A DNA stretch of 64,000 nucleotides from Paragonimus westermani (lineage: Eukaryota; Platyhelminthes; Trematoda; Plagiorchiida; Troglotrematidae): the NCBI GenBank assembly GCA_008508345.1, contig QNGE01000771.1, forward strand, positions 1 to 64,000. Reading direction: 5' to 3'. Positions 12,244 to 24,728 of the stretch are shown piece after piece. The notes below the pieces were generated by a model. The model had not been told where the DNA came from and made no database searches. It saw nothing but the letters and a program-made list of their open reading frames with translations. Within the stretch, counting starts at the first letter, position 1. Every line of letters begins with the position of its first letter. Both the position numbers and the translations under genes were made by a program.

Positions 12244-13061
12244 CGTGAGGTAGCCGTTAGGCGCCAGTGCTTGGTGTGCCAAAACTGATCATTCCCTGGC
12301 GTGAAACAACTGGTTCCTGTGAACAGTTCGAAAAAAACGTTATAACAAGAAAACTGGCAGGTGCACTTCGTAGTGACGCACTAGTAACAAACTTAAGACA
12401 GCAGGCTGAAGTGGCACCGATAGGCTAATATCCACTGATTGAGGATGTTGAAGCGACTGCATGCGTTAAGTGCTTACCGATTGGTATGTGTTTGTTGAGG
12501 GCCGGTGACCACGTCATCAGTTCTCTTCTCGCTTATCCTTCTATCCCTTACATTTTAACTTTCCTCGGTAGTGAGTGCGCGCGTCTCTTGTGTTGTTGGA
12601 ACACTGTAACGCGCGACGAAATGGAAGCACTGGCGAACAACGTCTTTCTAAAGGATGGGGCACGACGGGAATCTGGAATGGTAAGAAAAACCGAAAAAGC
12701 AAGAGCCAGATGCCTAGTAAATCACGCAAACAACCTACCCAAACGAAAACAAATATGGCGTCAACCACACGACAGCGGAGTGTCGCGCGCGTGACAAATC
12801 ATTCCTCCCGCGAATGTTAACCTCGATGTATCAATACATCCTGATATCGTTTACTCGCGAAAACTCCTTTTTCCTCACTTCTCACTGTTGGAACTTTATT
12901 TATATTGAACCTGGTTTCGTTGGCACCTTTTCATGCGGTCATTACAATTTATCATTATCATTTATCATTATCATTATCATTTATCGTTGGCCTCGGGGCT
13001 TGTATGTGTTGCGGATTCGTTGTGGTTCGTTGTTTTACTCTTCTATTCATTTCATAATAAT
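12244..13061. other. No gene; TTATCA-type microsatellite at 12949-12986
   Basis: Apart from the imperfect (TTATCA/TCATTA) run at 12949-12986, I recognise nothing. Open frames at 12486-12820 overlap in several phases and carry no familiar motif. Confidence 0.5.
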
Positions 13062-13546
13062 TTTCCTGTAATTCGGCATGTACGATCTTCCACGAAGACG
13101 ATGAGCAACGCGTAGCGATAAACCAATGATCCCAAATATTCAAAACGAGATTGGATCGTAATGCCACGGTGCTATTCAACAAATTATCAAACTGAATATT
13201 TAGACAGCCTCAGAAGTTTCGATCGACAGATCGTTTCCGGGGATTTGGTTACAATTTACTGCTGAACGAGCTAAATATGAACTATAATCACATAATAAGA
13301 CATTCATAACCAAAAGAGCTCTTCCGAGCAGTCAACAGGTTCAAAACAATGGGGCTGAGTCGAGCTCCAAAAAGGGGGTGCACGCACCACTCAAGTAAAG
13401 TGCAATGACCGGCAACCGGCTATTCGCACAACCATCAGATTGACGTGACAAAACAAAATCGTCTAGGTCAAGGTCCAGTTAACGTCCAGAAACAGGGGAT
13501 GTTGAATGCAGAGGGGTGAATATTTAAGGGAATTGGGTTGGATCTT
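13062..13546. repeat. Dispersed repeat R1, copy a
   Basis: This aligns in the same orientation with 23091-23540. Shared blocks include CACGAAGA..GTTGAGCAAC-like sequence, CCGAGCAGTCA.CA.GT.CAAAACAATG, ATCTAGGTCAAG-like sequence and GGTTGGATC at the right edge. Divergence is high, with many small indels. See copy b for a possible coding frame. Orientation and class are unknown. Confidence 0.7.
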
Positions 13547-14169
13547 TTCATATGATTGTAGTTCAAAAATTCGATACACGGCACCTTATTAATAGGAAAC
13601 TCGTCAATACGACCGTCTTCCCTTGTGGGTCAGAATCGGTTGCTCGGCAGGTTCAGAATATAAAAATGGTTGTCACTTACATGCGCTACTTTCCTGAATT
13701 CAGCCCATCGGTAGACGTTGAGAGTAGACTAAGCATTGCTCTAACAACCACTAGACGTCCCGGACCAACGGCCTTCTCAGACCGCTATTTGACTACTTTT
13801 CTTGAAGCGCCACTTATCTTTACCTCGAATGAGTCAAGGGCACACACATCGGTCCAATACACGTTTGTCGTTATACTTTCGGTGAGGTGTGAGTTCATGA
13901 ATTTTGTGACAAATTTTTGGGATAAATGTTGGCGGTCGGCCCTTTCTGTATGATGAACACGACCGTCATCTTTCGCTTCATCAGTTGTACGCTGGTATTA
14001 CCACTACAACTTACTAAGGAATCAATACATGTTATACGTTCTGCGTTGTCGTACCGTAATACGTTCGATAATTAATATAGGCTAGATGATTATTCTATTA
14101 AGTTCTTGAAACGAAGAGCAGGTGAGTTGCCGAACAACACTGGTAGTTGGTTGATGTGGACGAAAAATT
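13547..14169. other. Unassigned; 133-codon open frame 13552-13953 (+)
   Basis: The open frame begins with ATG at 13552 and runs 133 codons. It shows no domain, signal peptide or membrane segment that I recognise. It lies between two decayed repeats and may be chance or part of an unknown element. Confidence 0.25.
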
Positions 14170-16080
14170 GTGCATGTCTGATACAACCCACTTGAGGTCA
14201 CCGTATTTGCTGTCTCTTCGTACTATGAGTACGCTGATGACCGACTCAGCCCAGAGGGCCGGGGCATTCACGGCCACATCCATTAAAAAGCCACACTGTC
14301 ATGTCACCACGACCTACGGAACCGATATTACTTTCGCGTACCGTGCATTTCCGTCGTCGGCCGCACAATGACAGCTCACTGAACTTTTGGACGCTCGTCC
14401 GGACCATACTTACCCACACCGTTCGGTTCTGTGACAAGTCTTGTCAAGATCTGAAGCCGATATTACAGCTTACATGACATGCTGTGATAACACCCTGGTA
14501 TCTAAACTTTGGAAGACCACAAAACCGCCCACTTGCTTCCAATTGTCTATACAACAGTTACCTCAAAATCCACTTGTTTCCCATTTCACGTCCACTTAAT
14601 AGCCAAATAGGCTCACTGAGTATCTTCATGGGCTTAATTTCCATTGCCTCCACTCGCCGGTGTACCTCGATTTCTCAAACCACGTCCGACTATCGCGAAA
14701 ATAACGTGCGCCATGGGCAACGAACATGGAGTCTGCTGAGACAAGGCACACCACTGGTACAATGTCCAAGTTCCACTGCCGTACGGTAGCGCTGAAAACG
14801 CAGGTAAGCCATAGGCCAGCAGTTTGACTTTCATCCCCAGCCAATGGCTTTTGCAGACATGTCCGGGAGCAACGCCAGTGTTTTTCATGCGGGCCCGCAA
14901 ATCGTAATCTAAGGAGAGGTCTGCCGACAAATCGACACCAAATTAGCAGAAATCTGTGAAGCTAACCATAGTACCTCCAATAATGCGGATTTCGGGTATA
15001 CGCACAATATTCCCACCCGGAAGAAGCTAGAAGAAAGAAAATATGCTGACAATCGAACGAGAATCGAATCAGTGTTGTAAAAGCCGTGGCAAGTTGGCGC
15101 GTTCTTTTTCAAGTGTAGGGTACTAAATCACTTTCACCGGGCAATCTTCACCACGGCTGCTTTATTACATTGTCGACAATAAGATGTTTACTTGCAGTGA
15201 AGAGATCAATACTTCGTCTGCTCAAATCGGGTTTTATTGCTTCTGCGCGGAAACCAGCTGTAAGGTCCGACCAAGTTACTTACTTCATCTCCCTATCTCA
15301 GGAACCATCAGACGGAAAGCTTTAGTAGGCCATCAAAATGTTTGCACCAGGCATTCATGGTGCCCTCTTGCTGGGTGCACGAACGGTCGGTGTCCACCCC
15401 ACCCGGTGCTGTAGTAGATTGGACAGACGGCCCAAAAATCGCCTTAACCAAGTCTTAGAACACTGCGTTATCGGCGGTCGGCGTTGCCGGTATCTCCTCA
15501 CCTTGCTTCTTCCACCGGTCGTCTTTGATTCCGCGAACACGTTCGGCCGGCTGGCAGCGAGTATTTGAAAATTTCGCCTCCCTGACCTCATCGTCCGGGT
15601 TCACTGTGGGGACGACAGGTGATACATTTTCCTCTCATATGAAGTTGCGGTTAGCCCCGTTGTCGTCGCCGAACCAGTCCGGCCGCTTCTGACGCCTGGT
15701 ACCGGTTGTTTCAGTGGCTGCCGCCCTGGTCTGTTTTTTTTTGAGCTGCTGTCACAGATCCTTGGAGAGAGTGCATACGGAAGGGGTAGTCAGGGGAGCA
15801 GCATCTTCACTTTGAAAAGCAGCCCTCGTCTTGCAATTTCCCAGTCGCAAGGCATCCGAATTTTATCGTCGCACGGAGGGTCTACGAGAGGAAGCCTTTT
15901 AAACAGATAGACAAGTTAGTCCTGACCAACCTACGGTCTATGCTAACTCCAGCCTCGCGAATCACCCGCTTGATACGCACTTTGCGACTGTCGTGCTATC
16001 GCATAAACTCACGTCGTGATATCGTCCGCAGTCAGCTGGAATCGGTCTGGACTCGCCGGGTATTACCATGTTCATGGAAG
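14170..16080 (-). mobile_element. Decayed non-LTR retrotransposon, family A, copy 2
   Basis: On the - strand, from 16080 downward, the order is: the endonuclease end (HYVVVRQSRKVRIKRVIREAG, RRLVRTNL); a linker with LWQQLKKK and, in one frame, LVKAIFGPSVQST (about 15460-15400); then a jump to the RT thumb (SADLSLDYDLRARMKNTGVA, near 14930-14870); GTWTLYQ; RDSRTWFEK; the C-terminal LYRQLEASGRFCGLPKFRYQG (near 14540); and the 3' UTR shared with 3250-3420. Each block has its counterpart in copy 1. Most of the RT, including motifs A to C, is deleted between about 15280 and 14990. Stops and frameshifts are frequent, so it encodes nothing intact. Confidence 0.85.
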
Positions 16081-16514
16081 CTTCAATGATCGTCTGGAGT
16101 AGCCGAGGAGATGTTAACTTTTTAATGTGTCCTCATAGCGCATGTCACTGAGTTAGGTGGGACTATTGATTTGCGTGACAACCTGAGGTGTCGCATTTTA
16201 TATGTTTTTTGGTAAGATTACTTGGGCCAGTTTAGTCGAATCAATATAACTACCATTTCAATGAATTTTGAGAAATTTTTTTATGAAAGGAATCCGTCTC
16301 TCCCACCTGTAGTTTTGTGCTTTGGTAGATAGAGAAAGTAAGCATCAAATGTTCAATAAACGTGCACAGTATAAAATGTACACCATTTTTCGTTAATTTT
16401 TTGTTCGGTATTCGGTGGAATAGGTGTCACTAGTTAATAGACCAGTGTTTCCGGTCCTCCTCACATGGAACTAGAAACTACCGAAATTTGGGATAGCGTG
16501 GAATGTAGATAGGA
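16081..16514. other. No identified feature
   Basis: AT-rich sequence between two non-LTR elements in opposite orientation. Nothing is recognised. Confidence 0.4.
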
Positions 16515-18060
16515 ATGCGGCGGACGATTTCCAGGCATTATGTGGGCTTAATTCGGCATGATCTGCTTGTCGCATTTACTGATCACTCTAATCGCGCGCT
16601 TTTCTCCCTGATCCGTGGTTGTACTGGCCGTCAAGCCGGTGTAAGTGAGACCATATGTGAAAAAGATGGTTCACTTATCACCAGCCAGTCGCGCCGACTT
16701 GACCGGTGGGCTGAACATTTTGAAGAACAGTTCAGTTGGCCTCAACCAGATCATGTGGACGACGGGACTCGATTGGTCAGCTACTGCATTCCAGACGGNN
16801 NNNNNNNNNNNNNNNNNNNNNNNNNNNNNNNNNNNNNNNNNNNNNNNNNNNNNNNNNNNNNNNNNNNNNNNNNNNNNNNNNNNNNNNNNNNNNNNNNNNN
16901 NNNNNNNNNNNNNNNNNNNNNNNNNNNNNNNNNNNNNNNNNNNNNNNNNNNNNNNNNNNNNNNNNNNNNNNNNNNNNNNNNNNNNNNNNNNNNNNNNNNN
17001 NNNNNNNNNNNNNNNNNNNNNNNNNNNNNNNNNNNNNNNNNNNNNNNNNNNNNNNNNNNNNNNNNNNNNNNNNNNNNNNNNNNNNNNNNNNNNNNNNNNN
17101 NNNNNNNNNNNNNNNNNNNNNNNNNNNNNNNNNNNNNNNNNNNNNNNNNNNNNNNNNNNNNNNNNNNNNNNNNNNNNNNNNNNNNNNNNNNNNNNNNNNN
17201 NNNNNNNNNNNNNNNNNNNNNNNNNNNNNNNNNNNNNNNNNNNNNNNNNNNNNNNNNNNNNNNNNNNNNNNNNNNNNNNNNNNNNNNNNNNNNNNNNNNN
17301 NNNNNNNNNNNNNNNNNNNNNNNNNNNNNNNNNNNNNNNNNNNNNNNNNNNNNNNNNNNNNNNNNNNNNNNNNNNNNNNNNNNNNNNNNNNNNNNNNNNN
17401 NNNNNNNNNNNNNNNNNNNNNNNNNNNNNNNNNNNNNNNNNNNNNNNNNNNNNNNNNNNNNNNNNNNNNNNNNNNNNNNNNNNNNNNNNNNNNNNNNNNN
17501 NNNNNNNNNNNNNNNNNNNNNNNNNNNNNNNNNNNNNNNNNNNNNNNNNNNNNNNNNNNNNNNNNNNNNNNNNNNNNNNNNNNNNNNNNNNNNNNNNNNN
17601 NNNNNNNNNNNNNNNNNNNNNNNNNNNNNNNNNNNNNNNNNNNNNNNNNNNNNNNNNNNNNNNNNNNNNNNNNNNNNNNNNNNNNNNNNNNNNNNNNNNN
17701 NNNNNNNNNNNNNNNNNNNNNNNNNNNNNNNNNNNNNNNNNNNNNNNNNNNNNNNNNNNNNNNNNNNNTGACTGCTCCATTGAGCAAAGTGGGCAGGCAT
17801 CGCCTGCCTGGATGGGGTCCTCGTGATCACTCAAACCGTTGGTTAGAGACGCTATCCGAGATGGCGGTGTGTCGCAGTCAATGGCGTACCTGTATCCATA
17901 CCATTTCTAGTTCTCCCATTTAGTCTTCTTCAATCTTTTTTGTCCTTCGTAGTACTCCTTCCTTCTAGGATATTCCACGTCACTGTTGAGGTGAGCGGCG
18001 GCCCGAGCCACAGTACCTTTTGGTCAGGCTCATGGCTGTTTTTGTTGTTGTTGTTGTTGA
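16515..18060 (+). mobile_element. Non-LTR retrotransposon, family B, copy 1 (5'-truncated, gapped)
   Basis: The left part (16530-16798) is open and encodes the segment before the RT: LFSLIRGCTGRQAGVSETIC, followed by GSLITSQSRRLDRWAEHFEEQFSWPQP. Copy 6 at 51.05-51.2 kb is closely similar. After the assembly gap, 17790-17920 encodes the C-terminus, [20 protein letters not shown] followed by AVCRSQWRTCI and a stop. The 3' UTR (TTCCACGTCACTGTTGAGGT... GGCCCGAGCC) matches 52776-52850, and the copy ends in (TTG)n at 18042-18059. The RT core falls in the gap. If the gap length is right, this copy is about 0.36 kb shorter than copy 6 over the same span, so it may have an internal deletion. Family B resembles RTE-type elements common in flatworms. 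Confidence 0.88.
16799..17768. other. Assembly gap (970 N)
   Basis: A run of 970 unknown bases inside family B copy 1. Open frames running through it are artefacts. Confidence 1.
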
Positions 18061-18207
18061 TCTGGTTTAATATTATGTTAACCAAGAAATCGGTTAGTTC
18101 ATGGGGTTACATGAACCCCTTAGTAGGTTGAAATTCATATGCTTTCCAGAAGGCAAAATGGTTGACAGCTGAGGGAAGCATGCTACTAAATGAAGCCCTT
18201 CGGTGCA

Positions 18208-18356
18208 ACGAACTCACATCTGTGCTGGACGGTCAGTCTACGTACACCTTATAGTCACAATGCCAAGACCTATCGTTCGACGCACCGACGTCTGTGCTCG
18301 TTGGCTAGCCCCCGTGCACCCCATGATCACAACGCCATGACCTATGTTTGGACGAC
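18208..18356. repeat. Two-unit tandem repeat, period 72 bp, resembling the family A 3' UTR
   Basis: TGTGCTGG at 18221 recurs as TGTGCTCG at 18293, and ATAGTCACAATGCCAAGACC recurs as ATGATCACAACGCCATGACC 72 bases later. The unit resembles the reverse complement of the 3' tail of family A near 3260-3300 (TATAGTCACGTCACCAGTAC-like). It may be a small satellite derived from that tail. Confidence 0.6.
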
Positions 18357-18365
18357 CTGTAGTGG

Positions 18366-21300
18366 AAATGATAGGGAAGTGTCGGAATGCGTTTATTATA
18401 TGTGCATCATTATCTCGAATATTCCATCCGAATTGCCGCAGCCTCCTTGCTCCCGGTTCTGCTTCAGTAGAAGTCCCCTTGCTGTATGTGCGGGTCTAAA
18501 GTTCAGCGTTACGTAACATGGTAAGTGGGGCACCGCTTACTGTTGCCAGTGACGTCCGATAAGTCATTTGCCAACAATTTCACATAGACCCGCTTGCGTG
18601 GAGAAACAACACAAAACTCATCTTTGGAGGCATCCGGATCAACAGTCATCATTGGTGCTGCAATGACAATTTTCCTCCGCTCGTCGATCACAGTCTTTTC
18701 ATCCAAGCCTGTGCTGCGTGGAGTTGATCTGTGAACCTCTGCCGCAGATCCTTCGGCACGACTTTTCTTTCTCCTTTGAAGATTGTTCCCTCCACTCCAC
18801 CAAATTTTTCGCTGTCCTTGAAACATCTGCTGAGCTTCCAGGCTGATTCCCCCTATTCTGTGGCCCGCCACCATTTGTAACATTAGTTATCTTCTAAATG
18901 CATGCTTTTTTCTGCTGCGCCCTGCAGCTTCGTCATCCTGCTCATCGGTAACACCCTCTAGTTTATTGGAGTGATAGTCTGAAACTCGCAACCATCCTTC
19001 GCACCACCGTGTATGCAGGCGCGAGAGAGACAATCGACCACATTGCCTGTCGTCATTGTGCCCCTCCGATTGTTGGCATTCAATGGAAGACAACAAGAGT
19101 TGGACCGACTCAACCTAACGGTGGCATTCAACAGTTCGTGCCATTAAGAATATCCATAACAAATTGGCAGTGGTCCATCAGATGTGCTCACAACATTCAC
19201 GCGTGACGCGGCCTATTTCGACTAAACATCAATGGGTCTAACTGCGCAAGTCCACAATTCCGGCAGTTGACTAATGATCCTTGGATGACGCAAAAACCAC
19301 TACATACTAGGCGCAACGCACTGCGGGTGATGCCTTGTCTGCGAAATAGTCACAATATCGTACATGCCCCCACTGTCGTGGCTAGGAGACATCAAGGATG
19401 CATGAGAGTGTATTCGTGAAAAACATGCTGAAACGTATGGTAGCGTCGGTGGTATAATACAACACGATCAACGAATCCGTCCGAAAATTCGCGTTCTCGA
19501 AACAAACGTACAGGACACGAGCTAATTCTTTGCACTATGCAAACAGCATACACGTCTGCGGTCAGCCCGAGTCGGAGGGGGGGCGAAAACTGGTTTGAGA
19601 GACACCACCCGAACGTTCGAAAACAGCGGTGTACAAATACGCTCACCATTATCGTCGCAGATGCAATCCCAAGCAGTTGCACCGTATCTCACTTTATGTG
19701 CGTCACACCATACACGCAACTCAAATTTACTTCTCGCAAACTTGTTGGTTAAGCGAAGTCTTTCTCTAGACAGCAATGTTTCTGCATTGTGAACAAAGCC
19801 GATTGCTGATGATGTATCTTATAAGAGGGATGAAGTCATCAACGTGGAGTTCCGTATAAACTCCTTGACATAAAATCACCGAGTACATATAACCAAGTGT
19901 TTCCACTGTTTTCCACAAGGCAAAATTTGGGCAGAAGAGGGATCAGGTAACTAAGAATAGATGTGCTCCCATCCGCTGCTTCGTAGTCCAACTCTGAGAT
20001 CGCCTTGAATAATGTAGGGGTTGGACGACATTCAGCTTTCTGTATTTTTCTTCGGATTGATTCTCGCAGCGTGATGTTTGTAATGTGTGCAATGCAGCAC
20101 GCGCTTCGCCACTGTATTCCAGTGGGATAAGCAGGGATTCTATGGTCGTTGCGTTTTTTTGTTGCAATCTTCCTTGGAACTTTTAGAGGGTGATTTGCTG
20201 TCTCTCGACCCAGAAAACTTGCCTGGATTCCTTCGCGGAGGCAAGCTCCAACCAAACAAACCTCAGTACACCCGGGAAATGAACTGAAAGACTTGGCCAG
20301 GTATACAGTTTTTAAAATGCAGGAGAGAATTTCAAGAAGCCGGCCAAAATACACACTTTAGGGAGGAAGCATTCAGCAGCGGGTGTACTAAGAGGCGCAG
20401 AGGTTAGAGTTGTGTGGGTCAGTAGGAAACTACTTCCCACCCGGTCCCAGGTGCTTCGTGGATGGTGATCGAGGACAGAGACCGGGGTAAGTACACTCTG
20501 TCAGAGTTGCAGAGGAATTGTGCGATAGACTGCTGCGTAGAAAAACTAGGAATTTTGGGTTCGCATCAAGCCAATGGTCCGCCTTGACCTGTGCCCTAGT
20601 TCTAGCCAATTGACGACGCTTCACTCCTTCTGATGGAAAACCTTTGCCCTAGACGACTGTTAGACTAGCTTGCGTGGATTTCAAGTGGGTGGATCACCAA
20701 GCACGGCCCCTACGTTTAGCTTCACCAGTAAGGTAACGAGAAGTTCGCGTAATCTTTCGGGGTTCCGGCAATTGGATCTGTACATAGTAGCCCGACTGAT
20801 AAAATCCTAATGAAGAAGCGCACTCAAAACCGACTCGGCCGAGTTACTTGAGGAGGATGTAGAAGGGAACTGTACCTCGAACGCTACCCTTCTCACGCAA
20901 GTAGTCCGGTAGTCAAGGTTGGCAGTAGCCCTTTTTGAACTTATCATGGGTATCGCCACTGTCTCTGTTGCTGAAACGGGCCAGGAAGGGCAACTGATAC
21001 ATAGCGTTTGAAGGGTGCGAGTTCTGTCTTTGTGTAAGCAACTGTACGTTCTGTTCTCCAACATCTAACGCCTGGAGGACATTCGTGCAGCATTTTCAAC
21101 CGTGGGGCTCTGCAGTAGCATTTATGAACATCGTGTCAAGTCGCATTCATAACTATCTCACTGTCGGCCGCGCAGACGGACATACATCGTGTACGTGTAA
21201 GCAGACAGCTGCTGCAGACGAGAGCGATAACTGAGGTGAAAAATAAAACACACTTATCCTCTTTCAGGCCGGTTCGTTGAAAATGGTGCCTGTGGAGGCA

Positions 21301-21559
21301 AAATGTGCACTGTGCGCTGTCTGAACCACGCTGCGACATAAAAACGACCTAGTAGATCTGAGACTTGCAGTCCGTCATCACACTCTGCTGACAGCCAGTG
21401 TAATATAGGTGAGGAATAGACCAACGTATGACCTAAATCGACCGGTCTGAACATTCGTCAATCCCACTTTACTCAGTCCGAATTGGCTAAACGGGAACAC
21501 TGTGGCTTCTGACTAAGAAATTTGTTACCGTTGAGGAAATTGCGGCCACATCACAGACA
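18366..21559. other. Unidentified stretch with scattered open frames
   Basis: No domain is recognised. The longest frames are 18509-18883 (-), 124 codons and rich in charged residues, and 19839-20354 (-), 171 codons with ATG, hydrophobic near its start. Neither shows a motif I know or splice-site support, and overlapping frames on the other strand are of similar quality. They may be parts of an older, unrecognised element. Confidence 0.35.
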
Positions 21560-22720
21560 GACTGAATAAGGTGATCATGGAAGCCAAACCTTCCTTTCTT
21601 CTAGGAAGAAATGAAGTAATTCCCAGTTGAGACTGTGCACGAAACGTCTCCTATAAGAGAGGAATGCCCTGCGCAGTGGTTTCCTGTTATCCGTTGCCGA
21701 CGACGCCCATAGTGACCACCAAAATGCTTTGAATCGGTGGGTAACGGCGGAAAGATCGGACTGTTCCTTAACGGTCCAGACAGCGCTGGACAACCAGCAA
21801 GCCTGAGTAACACCACCGCCGTTGAATACTTTCCTGTTATCTTGGAGCCCAATGCCAGAGGTAAGCTACTTAGTCTGAAGCCTGAGAAGTTACCAGGCCT
21901 CGATAGCCTACCGCCCCGCCAAATGAAATTATGTGCTACGGCGCTTGCTTTCCCATGTTCGGCGCAGTTTCGTCATTGTTATATGTTTTTGGCAGTCTTC
22001 ACAAGTCTTGGAAACACGATGCCACCTCGCCTATCTAAGAAGGCCACGATGAAACAGATGCAATCAATTACTGCCCGGTAGTACCGCTTCCATATACCTT
22101 CGAGATAATGGAAAGCGTAGAAGATGGGGGCACGAATCCAGTCCTCGGAATTATTAACGAAGCATCAGGAAGGATTTCTTTGAGGATATTCGAGTGCTGC
22201 TAACTTGTTAATAGTAACAGACCTCCAGAACACGGCTGCGGAAGGGCACCGTCCAGTAGAAGTTGCTTCCTTTGGTGTTACCATGACTTTTATTAATGTA
22301 AATCATCGTGTTCTACTGAGTAAGCTGCCAGCTATGTGAATGGAGCCAACACTAATGGTTATGCACATATCTGAATGCACCACGCAGGATGTATTCTGAA
22401 AGGATCAATGGTGGACTGTCTGCTGATTTCGAGGCTCTCACAGGTGTTCCGTAAGGGGCGATGCTGGGGCCCTTTGATGTTCCTATTGCTCGCTGTTAAC
22501 CGAACTTCCTGCCCAAGTATACGGACGATACTGAAAAGTAACGTGAATTACACCCTTCTGGAAACTACCGTCCTACAGTGGGATTTCGACGCAGCGCTCC
22601 GGTGTCCGGTGCACAACACTCTCCCGTTCAGTACCAAAAGATTGAAAATCATGCATACACTGTGTAAGTGGCAAAGTCCCTTGGGTTGGTTAGCAACCAC
22701 TTACAAATGTTCCCTAGGAA
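21560..22720 (+). pseudogene. CR1-like non-LTR reverse transcriptase, decayed
   Basis: On the + strand, 21737-22081 contains LLSLKPEKLPGLDSLPP, the usual KSPGPDGL-type entry to the RT. The copy then continues in changing frames with INYCPV-like sequence, EGFL-GYSSAANLLIVTDLQ (near 22160-22225), and VNHRVLLSKLPAM near motif A (about 22300-22337, followed by a TGA stop). GRCWGPLMFLL corresponds to the SVLGPLLFLL block after motif B, and motif C is YTDD at 22518-22529. NTLPFSTKRLKIMHT (near 22615-22655) is the stretch after motif C. The spacing between blocks fits a CR1-type RT. Several stops and frameshifts make it inactive. Endonuclease and 3' end are not recognised. Confidence 0.8.
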
Positions 22721-23090
22721 AACGACCTTGAGATTTTACTCCCGTGGAAATTTGTCCTAGCGCAATACTTTGGCACTGGCAAAGAAAGCCAACACAGGTT
22801 GGCGGCGTTCAACAGACTAGTAAGGAGTTTTTCAGTAGAGTATTTTGCATGCATTTTTGGTACACCGGTTAGATCTCTGTCGACGTGAGCTGCACAGCTG
22901 ACGGAAGACAGGGCCAACTTTGAGTCTGGGGAGCGGGAAGTGCGATGGGTTTTTGCACGTATTCTCGTAGGCACCGACTGGAGCGTCCGAACTTCTTCCC
23001 GTTGGCTTGCAGACGGCTGAGGGGAGTCGCGAACCTTACCTTTAGGATCATCACCAAAAAGATCATCCCGGCTGCAACCTCCTAGGGCAT

Positions 23091-23540
23091 GAGTTTACGC
23101 CGGAAATAGCGGGTGAACGGTCTTGCACGAAGAAGTTGAGCAACACGTAGTCCAACTATTTGAAACAAGACTGGATCACAGTCCCATGGTACTACTAAAC
23201 AAGTTGTTGATCGACGGGTCGATTCCGGGGGTTGAACTTCAATCTGATGCCGAACAGGTTGAAGGTGAACTGTAGCCACATAATGTGGCATCCACACCTA
23301 ACAGTCCATCCGAGCAGTCAGCAAGTACAAAAACAATGCGTACGAGCTGAGCCACTAAACAGATAATGCATGCACCACTTAGGGAAACTCCAATAAGGGG
23401 CAACTGGCCATTCGGAGGACTATCACTTTAATGTAATAAGGCAGAAGCATCTAGGTCAAGTCCAATTAACATTCAGAAAAATGAGAAGTAGGATAACATC
23501 GGTAAGCACTTGGTGGGAGAAAGGGTTGGATCGGATTACA
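23091..23540. repeat. Dispersed repeat R1, copy b
   Basis: Second copy of the repeat at 13062-13546, in the same orientation. On the + strand about 50 codons from near 23119 stay open (HEEVEQHVVQLFETRLDHSP followed by MVLLNKLLIDGSIPGVEL), and copy a keeps traces of the same residues (FKTRLD, VLFNKL). R1 may therefore be part of the coding region of an unknown element. I do not recognise the protein. Confidence 0.7.
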
Positions 23541-24423
23541 CATCACAATACAACACGTACTTGACAACGTTGCGGGCAATATGGTTTTCCGTCTGCATTT
23601 GCCCGACTTGGAGTGCCAAAGTAGTAAATACTACCACTTAAAAGGCGTTCAAGAAGCGTTTTGACGGCTGCTGTCACTAAGACGGCCACTACAGACGCCG
23701 CACTAGTGTCAGAAAGTTCAGCTGTCGATCCAAATATGTGTGTATGTAGTTCACCCTGTTATGCGCACGTTATCGATTTGGTTGCCCTTGTACGCATGCT
23801 TCCTGTATGACACCAGCCCATCAGGCCTGTTACCTCGCATCAACTACGCGCTGATGTCACAGTAACCCACTGAAATGTCATATTCATGTAAAAACCTATT
23901 ACTCTAGTTCCAGTTATTGTTAATGTTGCACCTTTCTCACAAACCCCTCAGAGTTGGATGTAAATTCATGTCTACAGTGGCGTACCGTACGATAAGACAG
24001 AGGTCCTCAGCTGCGGTATTCAGATGATGATTGTGTAGAGGCTATAATTAATAATATTTTGATAGCCGCATTCATCTGCACATTTTCGATTATTTCGGTT
24101 TTGCCACCTGCTTTTGTTTTAGTCAACCTACCCATTTTGTAACATCCGGCCCGGAGCTAAAAACACAACTCGCTCTATGTAACACTTAAACATTCAGCTG
24201 TTCATGTCACTAGGGAGGATGAATGGCGGCCCAAGAACTGAAGTTGCGAAAATCGAAAACCCATACAAAATAACCTGTGATGCAGCAACCCTCATGATAC
24301 TACACTTCACCCCATAAGAAGCATGTAAAAGATGACATTACCGTCATGTTGTGACTAGTCGACTGATTATTTTAACCAACTACAGCTAGCAGAATGTTAT
24401 TCAGAGACGAATAACGGTAGCTG

Positions 24424-24430
24424 TATATAA
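24424..24430 (+). promoter_or_regulatory. Possible TATA box of Dishevelled
   Basis: TATATAAGG lies about 300 bases before the Dishevelled start codon on the same strand. It is the only clear TATA-type element I noticed close upstream. Whether transcription starts here, and whether there is a 5' UTR intron or trans-spliced leader, cannot be told from sequence. Confidence 0.25.
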
Positions 24431-24728
24431 GGTCCAATGCCCAGAGCACCAACAGCATCACAAACTTAGGTCACAGTGACGGCACAGACATCTGAGGTAT
24501 ATTTCGGTTTACCCGCGACAGTCAAGTGTGCAGCGAGCGAGAAGGGTGCATTATTTCAACTAATCTTCTCAAAAATGTTCAAAAGTCTGGTCGAAGAAAG
24601 ACAAAAACAAATTTACTCACCTGATCTAAGCATTCAGCGGTCTTTGCATGAAGTGGTAGGCAAAGATTGTTTTTCTGTGCTAATTTCAGTTGGGTATCCT
24701 TTTGGCCAAGGAATAAACTGCGTTCCTG

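Noticed and set aside
13951..13990. Reverse-strand CTGATGA-AGC-GAAA resembling a hammerhead core
   Set aside because: Only three bases separate the two core parts, so helix II cannot form. There is no helix I partner and no U at the cleavage triplet, although a GATGA/TCATC stem is present.
16515..17923. Long open frames on both strands around 16.5-17.9 kb
   Set aside because: They run through 970 unknown bases and have no meaning. The same holds for frames across 28486-29059.
19839..20354. 171-codon frame on the - strand as a host gene
   Set aside because: No recognisable domain or splice support, and it lies in a region of mixed decayed sequence. Kept only as an unassigned frame.
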